This document shows, one piece after another, positions 16,021-23,570 of a stretch of 25,065 nucleotides of DNA. Position 1 is the first letter of the stretch. Every line of letters starts with the position of its first letter. The notes beneath the pieces are model-generated. The model was not told where the DNA came from, made no database searches, and saw nothing but the letters and a program-made list of their open reading frames with translations. Both the position numbers and the translations under genes were made by a program. Origin of the DNA: an uncultured Clostridium sp. (GTDB lineage: Bacteria; Bacillota; Clostridia; Clostridiales; Clostridiaceae); contig CALBDU010000057.1 of the NCBI GenBank assembly GCA_937927335.1, positions 1 to 25,065 on the forward strand, read 5' to 3'.

Positions 16021-16998
16021 CTAAAATAGGTGACAAGCTACACAATGGCCGCCTCCCAGGTCCTTTAACTCCGGTTCAACTTCCCCACACACCGGCTTTG
16101 CATACCTGCATCTGGCCTTAAACCTGCAGCCAGGCGGAGGATCGATTGGTGAAGGAGTTTCACCTTCAAGCATAATCCTTTTGTTTGCCTGCGCCATATC
16201 AGGATCAGGTACAGGTATTGCTGAAAGCAGCGACTGCGTATATGGATGCAGTGGTTTTCTATAAAGCTCGTTGCTTTCACTAAGTTCTACCATTTTACCC
16301 AAATACATAACACCAATATTGTTTGATATATGCTTAACCATAGATAAATCGTGAGCTATAAATAAGTAAGTAAGCCCTAAGTCATCCTGCAGGTCCTCAA
16401 GCATATTTACTACCTGGGCCTGAATGGATACATCCAATGCAGATATAGGCTCGTCACACACAATAAATTCAGGCTGTACTGCCAGAGCCCTTGCAATACC
16501 TATTCTTTGCCTTTGCCCTCCTGAAAATTCATGAGGATATCTGGTTGCGTGTTCAGCATTCAGCCCAACACGGTCCAGCAGATATCTTACTCTTTCCTTT
16601 GTTTCCTTTGGACCCATTAGCTTATGGGTTTCAATAGCTTCTCCAATTATAGCTTCAACAGACATTCTGGCATCCAGTGATGCATAGGGATCCTGGAATA
16701 TCATCTGCATTTTCCTTCTGTATGGAAAAATCTCCTTAGTACTCAACTGTGCAATATTATGTCCTCCAAAAATAATCTCTCCCGCTGTTGGTTCATATAA
16801 TTTTATAATTGTCCTGCCAGTGGTAGTCTTACCGCATCCGGACTCCCCAACAAGACCTAAGGTTTCACCTTTATTTAATGTAAAGGAAACATCATCCACA
16901 GCCTTAACAAAGCTATGGCTATTTCCTAAAAACCCCTTTTTAACAGGAAAATATTTCTTTAAGTTTTTTATCTCCAATAAAGGTTTTTTTTCTGACAT
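16021..16998 (-). CDS. oppF: Oligopeptide ABC transporter, ATP-binding protein OppF
   Basis: A 325-residue ABC ATPase that powers peptide import together with OppD. Walker A is GESGCGKT (51-58), the signature is FSGGQRQRIGIA, Walker B is FIVCDEP, and the switch histidine lies in AHDLS. The C-terminal oligopeptide-transporter domain follows, with HPYTQSLLSAIP and a cysteine cluster (GCRFKARCRYAKPVC and a further HCVAC). Its start overlaps the oppD stop (TAATG), so the two ATPases are translationally coupled. Confidence 0.95.
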   Translation of the reverse strand: MSEKKPLLEIKNLKKYFPVKKGFLGNSHSFVKAVDDVSFTLNKGETLGLVGESGCGKTTTGRTIIKLYEPTAGEIIFGGHNIAQLSTKEIFPYRRKMQMIFQDPYASLDARMSVEAIIGEAIETHKLMGPKETKERVRYLLDRVGLNAEHATRYPHEFSGGQRQRIGIARALAVQPEFIVCDEPISALDVSIQAQVVNMLEDLQDDLGLTYLFIAHDLSMVKHISNNIGVMYLGKMVELSESNELYRKPLHPYTQSLLSAIPVPDPDMAQANKRIMLEGETPSPIDPPPGCRFKARCRYAKPVCGEVEPELKDLGGGHCVACHLF

Positions 16999-18008
16999 TA
17001 TTTATTCCCCCTTTGTAAATCAGCAATATTCTCCGGTGACTGGGGGTGATTTAACCAGCACGCTGAACAGTGGCCAGGGTTTATTTCAAATTGAGGCGGT
17101 CTCTCTGTAAGGCAAATTTTCATAGTATGCTCACATCTAGGAGCAAATGGACATCCAGCAGGCGGTTTCAACAAATCAGGAGGTGTTCCTTCAATAGGCT
17201 TTAATCTCTCTTTAATATCCTCCTTGGGATTTGGTATACTCTTCATAAGACCCCAGGTATAGGGGTGTTTTGAATTATAGAAAATATCCCTTGAGGCTCC
17301 GCTTTCAACAATAGTTCCGCCGTACATTACATATATTCTGCTGCATACATCCGCCACCACACCTAAATCATGGGTTATTAGTATAATGGACATATCGATT
17401 TTTGATTTTAATTCCTTCATTAATTCCAATATCTGAGCTTGTATGGTAACATCCAGTGCAGTGGTAGGCTCATCAGCAATGAGGAGCTTAGGTGCGCATA
17501 CCAAGGACATGGCAATCATAGCTCTCTGTCTCATGCCACCTGAAAATTCATGAGGATATTGTTTCATTCTTTTTTCAGGACTAGGTATTCCAACCAGCTT
17601 TAACATCTCTACAGCCTTATTAAAGGCTTCACTTTTACTCATTTTTTTATGTTTTATAAGTGGCTCCATTATTTGATTGCCAATAGTAAAAACCGGATTT
17701 AATGAAGTCATAGGATCCTGGAAAATCATTCCTATATCGTTTCCTCTGATTTTTTCCATATCCACTTCACTTTCCTTAGCCAGGTCCTTACCATCAAATA
17801 TTAGTTCTCCATTTAAAATTTTACCGTTATCCGGCAGGAGGCCCATTAAGGACATCATGGTAATACTTTTACCGCTGCCTGATTCTCCAACTATACCGAT
17901 AGCCTCACCCTTGTCCAAATGGAGTGAAACACCACGAACAGCTTTTACTTCTCCCGCATAAGTATAAAATGATGTTTGCAAATCATTAATTTGCAACAAG
18001 TTTTCCAT
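16998..18008 (-). CDS. oppD: Oligopeptide ABC transporter, ATP-binding protein OppD
   Basis: A 336-residue ABC ATPase paired with OppF. Walker A is GESGSGKS (41-48), the signature is FSGGMRQRAMIA, Walker B is LLIADEP, and the switch region is THDLG. The C-terminal part has HPYTWGLMKSIP and a cysteine cluster (CPFAPRCEHTMKIC and CSAC) typical of peptide-transporter ATPases. The ATG is preceded by GGGAGG 8 nt upstream. It follows oppC by 15 nt in the operon. Confidence 0.95.
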   Translation of the reverse strand: MENLLQINDLQTSFYTYAGEVKAVRGVSLHLDKGEAIGIVGESGSGKSITMMSLMGLLPDNGKILNGELIFDGKDLAKESEVDMEKIRGNDIGMIFQDPMTSLNPVFTIGNQIMEPLIKHKKMSKSEAFNKAVEMLKLVGIPSPEKRMKQYPHEFSGGMRQRAMIAMSLVCAPKLLIADEPTTALDVTIQAQILELMKELKSKIDMSIILITHDLGVVADVCSRIYVMYGGTIVESGASRDIFYNSKHPYTWGLMKSIPNPKEDIKERLKPIEGTPPDLLKPPAGCPFAPRCEHTMKICLTERPPQFEINPGHCSACWLNHPQSPENIADLQRGNK

Positions 18009-18023
18009 ATTTATATCCTCCCG

Positions 18024-18938
18024 TTATTTTTTCATCTTTGGATCCAGTGCATCTCTTAAACCATCACCCAGTAAATTAAATGCAAGTATCGTTAAACATA
18101 TAGCAATTGCTGGATAGAATAATTGAGAAGGATATAACATATATCCGTCTAATGCTTCCGAAGCAAGTGTTCCCCAAGATGCCTGAGGCGCTGAAACTCC
18201 AAGGCCTATAAAACTCAGGAAGGATTCGGTAAATATCGCATCCGGAACCGACATCATCAGAGTTATTATTATTGGTCCCATACAATTAGGTATCAAGTGT
18301 TTTAATAGTATTTTCATAGGAGATACTCCCAGGGTTCTGGCAGCCAGTACAAATTCCTGTTGTTTTAAGGATAAAATCTGGCCCCTTACAATTCTGGCCA
18401 TAGTAAGCCAGTAGGATACTGCCAGGGCTATTATAATGCTCTTTAAGCCTGCACCGAATATAACCATGAACAGTATTACATATATCATCATAGGAATGGA
18501 ATAGATAACATCCACTATTCTCATCATTATTTCATCAACTTTGCCGCCGAAATAACCGGCAATTCCACCATAAAGGACACCTATAACTATATTCAGTATA
18601 CTGGCTGCATAGCCAACAGTCAGCGATATCCTGGCTCCGTAAAGAACCCTTACCAATTCGTCTCTTCCAAATTTGTCTGTGCCAAACCAATGTTGAGCAC
18701 TGGATGGCTGGTTTGCATTGGCAAGATTCTGCGAATAATAATCATATGGTGACAGCATCGGTCCGATTATGGCAAGCAGTGTTATTATTATGACAGCAAC
18801 CATACCGGCCATAGCCACCTTATTTTGCTTTAATCTTCTCCATACATCCTGCCAGTAGGTCATACTTGGTCTTGCTATTTCTTCAGCATTTTTTTCATTG
18901 CTTGAAACTTTTTCGAATAAATCATTAGAAAATAACAT
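18024..18938 (-). CDS. oppC: Oligopeptide ABC transporter, permease OppC
   Basis: A 304-residue inner permease. An extended N-terminal tail precedes the first membrane segment (about 44-66), followed by the outer-loop motif HWFGTDKFGRDELVRVLYGAR and a group of five more segments. The ATPase-contact (EAA) loop is near LGVSPMKILLKHLIPN. It forms the membrane channel with OppB. AGGAGGT lies 6 nt before the ATG, and 11 nt separate it from oppB. Confidence 0.95.
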   Translation of the reverse strand: MLFSNDLFEKVSSNEKNAEEIARPSMTYWQDVWRRLKQNKVAMAGMVAVIIITLLAIIGPMLSPYDYYSQNLANANQPSSAQHWFGTDKFGRDELVRVLYGARISLTVGYAASILNIVIGVLYGGIAGYFGGKVDEIMMRIVDVIYSIPMMIYVILFMVIFGAGLKSIIIALAVSYWLTMARIVRGQILSLKQQEFVLAARTLGVSPMKILLKHLIPNCMGPIIITLMMSVPDAIFTESFLSFIGLGVSAPQASWGTLASEALDGYMLYPSQLFYPAIAICLTILAFNLLGDGLRDALDPKMKK

Positions 18939-18949
18939 CCTTCAACCTC

Positions 18950-19870
18950 CTAAGCATCAATCTTTATTCGTGGGTCAATTATTACATAAAGCAAATCTAC
19001 AACTAAATTGCAAAGTATTAGGAAGGTGCTGTAAAAGATAGTTACTCCCAATGTAGTGGTATAATCCCTGTTGCCTATACTTTGAACAAATTCTCTGCCT
19101 AATCCAGGTATGCCAAACAACGTTTCAATAACGAAGCTTCCTGTAAGCACCCCGGCAAGTATAGGTCCCAGATAGGTTACGATAGGAATCAAAGAATTTC
19201 TTAATGCATGTTTAAATATTATTACTCGTTTTGTCAAGCCTTTAGCCTTTGCTACTTTAATGTAATCCTGCCTTATAACCTCCAGCAGACTTGATCTGGA
19301 AAGTCTGGCAATAAATGCAGTAGAATATCCGCCCAAGGCTATAGCAGGCAATATATAATATTTTGGTCCGTCAAAGCCAACTGCAGGAAGCCATCCAAGC
19401 TTAACTGCAAAAAAGAAAATACAAAGGGTTGCCATAACAAAACTCGGTATGGTTACACCTAATATAGATATAAACATACATAGGTTGTCCTGCCATTTTC
19501 CCTGTTTAAGAGCAGCTATCAGACCCATTAATAATCCTAAAACAAGAGCGAAGGCTATTGCGCAAAGACCAAGCTTTGCCGATGCCGGAAAAGAGTATGA
19601 AATAACTTCATTTACTGTTCTGCCTTCATACTTCATTGAAGGTCCAAGGTCTCCATGAACAACATTATTTAGGTATGTAGTGTATTGAACCCCTAAGCTT
19701 TTATCAAGACCAAATTTTGCTTCCAGGTTAGCTTTGATTGCCGGTGGTAGTTTCTTTTCTTGATCAAAAGGTCCACCTGGCATGGCGTGCATAAGAAAAA
19801 ATGTAGCTGTAATTACAATAAAAATTGTAACAACACTGGAAAATAATCTTTTTGTTATGTACTTTAGCAT
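18950..19870 (-). CDS. oppB: Oligopeptide ABC transporter, permease OppB
   Basis: A 306-residue permease and the first gene of the operon. It begins with a membrane segment and the conserved MPGGPFD motif (30-36), and has the EAA loop in KAKGLTKRVIIFKHALRNSL. It makes the membrane channel together with OppC. GGGGGA lies about 7 nt before the ATG. A likely promoter and a CodY-like box lie just upstream. Confidence 0.95.
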   Translation of the reverse strand: MLKYITKRLFSSVVTIFIVITATFFLMHAMPGGPFDQEKKLPPAIKANLEAKFGLDKSLGVQYTTYLNNVVHGDLGPSMKYEGRTVNEVISYSFPASAKLGLCAIAFALVLGLLMGLIAALKQGKWQDNLCMFISILGVTIPSFVMATLCIFFFAVKLGWLPAVGFDGPKYYILPAIALGGYSTAFIARLSRSSLLEVIRQDYIKVAKAKGLTKRVIIFKHALRNSLIPIVTYLGPILAGVLTGSFVIETLFGIPGLGREFVQSIGNRDYTTTLGVTIFYSTFLILCNLVVDLLYVIIDPRIKIDA

Positions 19871-19905
19871 TTTTTATCCCCCATAATTATTAAGATGATA
19901 TAAAA

Positions 19906-19934
19906 TTTATATAATATTACCACAAACAAAACAA
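19906..19934 (-). promoter_or_regulatory. Likely promoter of the opp operon
   Basis: On the minus strand TTGTTT, 17 nt and TATAAA give a sigma-A type promoter about 36 bp upstream of oppB. The -10 matches five of six bases and the -35 matches four. Confidence 0.45.
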
Positions 19935-19942
19935 AAATATTA

Positions 19943-19957
19943 AATTGTCAGTAAATT
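19943..19957 (-). promoter_or_regulatory. Candidate CodY binding site upstream of opp
   Basis: On the minus strand AATTTACTGACAATT matches the CodY consensus AATTTTCWGAAAATT at 13 of 15 positions. It ends 8 bp upstream of the likely -35 box. CodY controls peptide-transport operons in many Firmicutes in response to branched-chain amino acids and GTP. A poorer copy (11 of 15) lies at 20030-20044. Confidence 0.5.
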
Positions 19958-20380
19958 AAATTAAAAAATTTTAATTTTTTAGATAAAAAATTAATTTTTT
20001 GTATATCCAGTTATTTATCAGTAACATATGAATTTCAGTCAATTTTATTCGCACCCTTGTGAAATAGTATCCATTAATTATAAGGAAATATAATGGACAA
20101 GTACTCATAATCATAATTATACTACAATAATTTTGCAAATTAAATATTTAAAAGTTGGCATAAAAAATTAAACTTCACCTTCAGCAGCTTTAAAACCTTG
20201 TAATAGCCTGATTTTACTGAACTTTAATTAATTTGCATAGTTAACAATTTAATTGCTGTGGCCAATAGTTTATTTTTAAAATATTAAAATGAAGCAATAT
20301 GCCAAATTTGGATATAGAATATTTATGAAAATATTGTCGAATAATGGCGTTTAAATTGAGTAAATAATGCAATTTTTGCA
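19958..20380. other. AT-rich intergenic stretch without a gene
   Basis: About 420 bp between the opp control region and the terminator of the cell wall protein gene. It is very AT-rich, with many short stops in all frames. It contains a second weak CodY-like match (20030-20044). A 21-codon frame lies on the plus strand near 20290, but it has no ribosome binding site. No RNA gene is recognised. Confidence 0.6.
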
Positions 20381-20421
20381 AAAAATAATTAAAACCCATG
20401 CAGTTTATAAATTTGCATGGG
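20381..20421 (-). terminator. Rho-independent terminator of the cell wall protein gene
   Basis: On the minus strand the 8-bp stem CCCATGCA/TGCATGGG with an 11-nt loop is followed by TTTTAATTATTTTTT, close after the stop codon. Confidence 0.88.
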
Positions 20422-20428
20422 CCTATTT

Positions 20429-22183
20429 TTAATTAACGGCAGTGCCATTTACATATAGTGTATATCCATTAAAATTCACATTGCTCAGGCTTCCGTTAAA
20501 TTCTGTTATATAACTGTCTGATGTAAGTGTCCAGGTACTTGATGCATCAAGAGTTACGGATAAAGCTGAAGCTTCTGTTCCATCAGAGTTTATCGATCCC
20601 GTAAAGTTTGACGAATCTGATATATTCATATTAAGCTTTGAAATTGAATCTACCTTAATGTCCCCGCTGAGTGCCTGATCTGAAGTGGTAAATGTGCACA
20701 CACCTCCATTTGAGCCAGCCTTTCCCCAGCCTCTGGATGCGTCATTACCTGCAACAACCAGCAAATTAGTGTTATCTGCAAGTTTTAGATCCACATTTCC
20801 AAGATCAATAGTGCAATCGGTGTTGGTAACATAAAACATATCTCCGCTTTTTGAGGTCAGGGATCCTCCTGTCATCTTAAAGCTGCTGTTTCCAACCTCT
20901 GCATCACCAGACATACTCTGATAGAGCATTACATTATAGATGTTTTCACTGCCTGTGCCATTGGTGCCTGTCATATTACCTGTGACATCACAGTTGTTGA
21001 GGGTAACTGAATTTAATCCTTCAACCACAACTGCTTCCGAAGTGTTGGCAGTCAAGGCTGCATTGTTTACTGTGATATCCGCAGTACTGTAAATAGCAGG
21101 AGCACCGGAGCTTCCTTCCGTGGTATAAGTTCCTCCGTCAACAACCATAGTCCCACCGCCTCTATCACTTCGGATAGCCGCCTTAACCTTTGAATTTACC
21201 GTAAGGTTTGAAGCATAAAGTTTGCCGCCTCCAGCAACCTCTATTCCACCAGCATTTCCACCTGTGACATTTATAGCTGTATCCTTAATATTAATAGTGC
21301 TTCCTCCGTATGCAAATACACCATTAGCTCCTTCAGCTGCTGCTGTTACAGTGCCACCGGTAATGTTAAGGATAGAATTATCAAGTGCAAGTACAGCTGA
21401 ATTTAAGCCGTAAAAGCTGCTGGCGTCATTGCTTGAAGCAGAACCTTCAGTTTTGTTTATCGTTACATTATTTAGCGAAGCAGTAACCGAATCGGAAGCC
21501 CTCACTGCATTTTCATCCCCATTGGAGGATGAATATGTTTCTTCTGTAAGGGTCTCACCGTCACTTAGATTATATGCACCTGTACCAGTGTTAACAGAAC
21601 CAGACCCGCCACTTCCTCCATCTGGGGGAGCTCCACCAGGCTGGCCTCCGTCAGGTGGTTGTCCAACTGGTTGAGTTCCAGCTGTCACTGAATTTGTTCC
21701 AGCTGTGACCTTAGCTCCAGTTGAATCCACAGTACTCCCATCTGGAGTGTTAGTGCTGACGGCCATGTCCCCTCCAGAATTCAAGTAATAGGATTTTCCG
21801 TTATAATCTACCCAGGAGCTCGTCATCATAGCCCCATCAGTGCCAAGATAAAACCAATTATTTGATGAGTCCTGAGCCCAGCTGTTAGTTGCCATTGCTC
21901 CATCATTATCCAAATAGAACCATCGTCCTGATGAATCTTGTGCCCAACCATCAGTTACCATTACACCATCGTTTCCTAAATAAAACCATCGTCCTGATGA
22001 GTCCTGTGCCCAGGTTTTGGTTACTATTTTACCTTTTGAGTTGTAGTAATACCATGTACCATTTTCCTGTGCCCAGCCGGTTTTGCTGGGTGCAGCTATG
22101 GCAGTTGTGATTGGAAGAACAATACCGGCTCCTACAAACACCAACGCCGAAGCAGTTATACCTTTTTTTAATGCTTTTCTCAA
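20429..22183 (-). CDS. Secreted protein with cell wall-binding repeats and a beta-helix-like C-terminus
   Basis: A 584-residue exported protein. A signal peptide is cleaved about after residue 30 (AIA). Residues 36-140 are five choline-binding-like repeats (W-A-Q-D-S-S-x-x-W-F-Y-L pattern, 22 residues each) that would anchor the protein to wall polysaccharide. A Gly/Pro linker (171-196, with PPDGG twice) follows. The rest (about 200-584) is rich in Asn, Ser, Thr and Gly, with regularly spaced hydrophobic residues (NNVTINKT, NITGGTV, GGSTINIKDTAINVTGG), as in right-handed beta-helix adhesins or carbohydrate-binding proteins. No catalytic motif is seen. It is divergent from another repeat protein at 22440. 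GGGAGG lies upstream of the ATG. It may be an adhesin or wall structural protein; its ligand is unknown. Confidence 0.87.
   Translation of the reverse strand: MRKALKKGITASALVFVGAGIVLPITTAIAAPSKTGWAQENGTWYYYNSKGKIVTKTWAQDSSGRWFYLGNDGVMVTDGWAQDSSGRWFYLDNDGAMATNSWAQDSSNNWFYLGTDGAMMTSSWVDYNGKSYYLNSGGDMAVSTNTPDGSTVDSTGAKVTAGTNSVTAGTQPVGQPPDGGQPGGAPPDGGSGGSGSVNTGTGAYNLSDGETLTEETYSSSNGDENAVRASDSVTASLNNVTINKTEGSASSNDASSFYGLNSAVLALDNSILNITGGTVTAAAEGANGVFAYGGSTINIKDTAINVTGGNAGGIEVAGGGKLYASNLTVNSKVKAAIRSDRGGGTMVVDGGTYTTEGSSGAPAIYSTADITVNNAALTANTSEAVVVEGLNSVTLNNCDVTGNMTGTNGTGSENIYNVMLYQSMSGDAEVGNSSFKMTGGSLTSKSGDMFYVTNTDCTIDLGNVDLKLADNTNLLVVAGNDASRGWGKAGSNGGVCTFTTSDQALSGDIKVDSISKLNMNISDSSNFTGSINSDGTEASALSVTLDASSTWTLTSDSYITEFNGSLSNVNFNGYTLYVNGTAVN
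21764..22078 (-). repeat. Array of five cell wall-binding repeats within the coding region
   Basis: Each unit is about 66 bp (22 codons). The second and third units are nearly the same at DNA level (both encode WAQDSSGRWFYL), so they arose by recent duplication. The first and last units are more diverged. The number of units may vary between strains. Confidence 0.85.
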
Positions 22184-22236
22184 ATTAAAGGCCTCCCTCT
22201 ATAATTAAACCTAAATTCATTTCTTCTATGATTTTT

Positions 22237-22292
22237 ATTATATAGGTAAATTCAGGTAAAATTATCACAACAATGTGTTATGAATGTGTGAT
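22237..22292 (-). promoter_or_regulatory. Possible activator-dependent promoter of the cell wall protein gene
   Basis: On the minus strand a perfect TATAAT (22242-22237) lacks a -35 box. About 33 bp upstream lies ATCACA, 5 nt, ATAACA, a weak relative of the TTCACA direct repeat seen in front of the two-component and glycosylation operons. The -10 is convincing; the repeat is not. Confidence 0.3.
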
Positions 22293-22377
22293 TATGCTAA
22301 TTCAACAAATCACTGGTTCAAGACTTAAGCTGTTTTATGAACAAAAGATGTATTGGTATTATTTTCCACGTGTATTT

Positions 22378-22406
22378 TTGAAGGAATTATTTCCTATACG
22401 TAGAAT
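22378..22406 (+). promoter_or_regulatory. Promoter of the 226-residue cell wall repeat protein gene
   Basis: TTGAAG, 17 nt and TAGAAT form a good sigma-A type promoter, with transcription starting near 22413 and the ribosome binding site AAAGGGGGA before the ATG at 22440. An imperfect inverted repeat (ACGTGTA / TATACGT, with GGAA/TTCC inside) spans the promoter and could be an operator. Confidence 0.55.
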
Positions 22407-22439
22407 ATTATTGTTATCAAAGAAAAAGGGGGAAACAAT

Positions 22440-23120
22440 ATGAAACTAAAGAGGAGATTAATGTTGCTCCTTAGCTGCATACTAATATCCGGCGCTGTAT
22501 TTTTCTTACCATCTACAGCAAATGGGGCACCTTTAAACGGATGGGTATCAGCTAATGGAACCTGGTATTATTACAGGGACGGAGTAAAGCTTACAAACAG
22601 CTGGATGAAGGACTCAAAAGGCTGGTGCTATTTAAGTGCAGTTGACGGCTCAATTGTAAAGGAAGGCTGGGCTAAAGATTCCAAAGGCTGGTGTTATATG
22701 GACGGCTATGGCTACTGGATTAATTATTCCGCAGTGGTAAAGGATTCATCGGGTGACTGTATAATTGGAGCAGATGGATACTGGACTGGCGAAAGAATGA
22801 AAAGCACATGGACTGAAAAGGAACAGCTGCTTGTGGGCACATGGCGAACTTCAACCTATTCCGAAACCATAACCTTTAACTCAAATAATACCTTTGTTAG
22901 GCTATCCGCAGGAGGGTCCGGAGGTACCACCTGGAAAGGTAATTATAAATATGATATGGACTCATATTCATTAGCAGGAGACGGCTACAGCTATTACAGC
23001 GGCAGCTATGGTGAATATAAATCTGATGATTTATACATTGGGGAAGTTAAATTAATTGACAATAATACATTATCTCTTTATGAGTTTGGTAATTTTGAGA
23101 CGTATACAAGGGTAAACTAA
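22440..23120 (+). CDS. Secreted protein with cell wall-binding repeats and a lipocalin-like C-terminal domain
   Basis: A 226-residue exported protein. The signal peptide is cleaved near ANG/AP (about residue 29). Residues about 33-118 are four wall-binding repeats (GWVSANGTWYYY, SWMKDSKGWCYL, GWAKDSKGWCYM, then a degenerate one). The C-terminal part (about 130-226) starts LVGTWRTSTYSETITFNSNNTF and alternates beta-strand-like segments, resembling small lipocalin-like or DUF5640-type domains; that assignment is uncertain. AAAGGGGGA lies upstream of the ATG. It is divergent from the larger repeat protein and ends in a strong terminator. Role unknown; it may bind or protect a wall component. Confidence 0.83.
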   Translation: MKLKRRLMLLLSCILISGAVFFLPSTANGAPLNGWVSANGTWYYYRDGVKLTNSWMKDSKGWCYLSAVDGSIVKEGWAKDSKGWCYMDGYGYWINYSAVVKDSSGDCIIGADGYWTGERMKSTWTEKEQLLVGTWRTSTYSETITFNSNNTFVRLSAGGSGGTTWKGNYKYDMDSYSLAGDGYSYYSGSYGEYKSDDLYIGEVKLIDNNTLSLYEFGNFETYTRVN

Positions 23121-23125
23121 ACAAT

Positions 23126-23160
23126 AAAAATGATCTCCTAACATTTAGGAGATCATTTTT
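23126..23160. terminator. Terminator at the left boundary of the putative island
   Basis: A near-perfect stem (aatgatctcctaa / ttaggagatcatt, 3-nt loop) is followed by TTTTT and preceded by AAAAA. It ends the cell wall protein gene and can work in both directions. Confidence 0.92.
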
Positions 23161-23177
23161 ATCTGCAATAGATTTTA

Positions 23178-23215
23178 TGGTGCGACGGAGAGGATTCGAA
23201 CCCCCGACCAACTGG
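23178..23215 (-). other. 3' fragment of a tRNA gene, probable attachment-site remnant
   Basis: Read on the minus strand, this 38-nt piece has an anticodon-stem 3' strand (CCAGT), a 5-nt variable loop, a T-stem/loop with TTCGAAT, an acceptor 3' strand (CCGTCGC), discriminator A and encoded CCA. No D-arm, anticodon or 5' acceptor strand exists at higher coordinates, so it is not a working gene. Such fragments are left when a tyrosine-recombinase element enters the 3' half of a tRNA gene. The orientation puts the element to the right of the fragment, with the repaired tRNA beyond the window. The acceptor sequence hints at a tRNA-Arg, but the missing anticodon prevents assignment. Confidence 0.75.
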
Positions 23216-23330
23216 AACGATTCATTGATTTATTATTTTTATACATTTTTATAAAACTCTTTATTATCAATATGTTTAGCTATTTATTTTATATGTTATA
23301 ACTTAATATTTTTTCTATATTTAAAACTTT

Positions 23331-23352
23331 GGTGGGAAAATGGCGGGAAAAT
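23331..23352 (+). repeat. Tandem 11-bp repeat near the putative element end
   Basis: ggtgggaaaat and ggcgggaaaat stand directly side by side, about 115 bp inside the tRNA fragment. They are GC-richer than the surrounding DNA. Tandem short repeats at this position resemble arm-type integrase binding sites of tyrosine-recombinase elements. The rest of 23216-23492 contains no gene that I can see. Confidence 0.5.
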
Positions 23353-23492
23353 TATTTATCTTAAAGCTTTATTTTTCAATACTTAATACATGTACCCCAA
23401 AATTGATTATAGCCATTTTAAGACATTTATCTATTTTAATGTGTGTTAACCTGCCTATTGCAAATTATCTCATTCATAGGCTTTATATGGCA

Positions 23493-23523
23493 TAAAAATA
23501 ACCCTTCAAATTTGAGGGGTTAT
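23493..23523 (-). terminator. Terminator of the toxin-antitoxin operon
   Basis: On the minus strand ATAACCCCTCA/TGAAGGGTTAT (one mismatch) forms a hairpin followed by TTTTTATG. It lies about 48 bp after the antitoxin stop codon. Confidence 0.8.
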
Positions 23524-23570
23524 CTCTGTTAAATATTCTATATAAATTTAAAGTGTTTATGAGTTTCAAA

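Noticed and set aside
20057..20063. Single TGTGAA upstream of the opp operon as another response regulator site
   Set aside because: There is no second copy at 11 bp and no -10 at the spacing seen in the two good sites.
20290..20356. 21-codon frame on the plus strand in the intergenic stretch
   Set aside because: No ribosome binding site, terminator or recognisable composition; likely chance.
21764..22078. CRISPR-like array
   Set aside because: The regular 66-bp repeats are in frame and encode wall-binding motifs; there are no unique spacers between them.
23178..23215. Complete tRNA gene
   Set aside because: Only the 3' half can be folded; no D-arm, anticodon loop or matching 5' acceptor strand follows on the minus strand.
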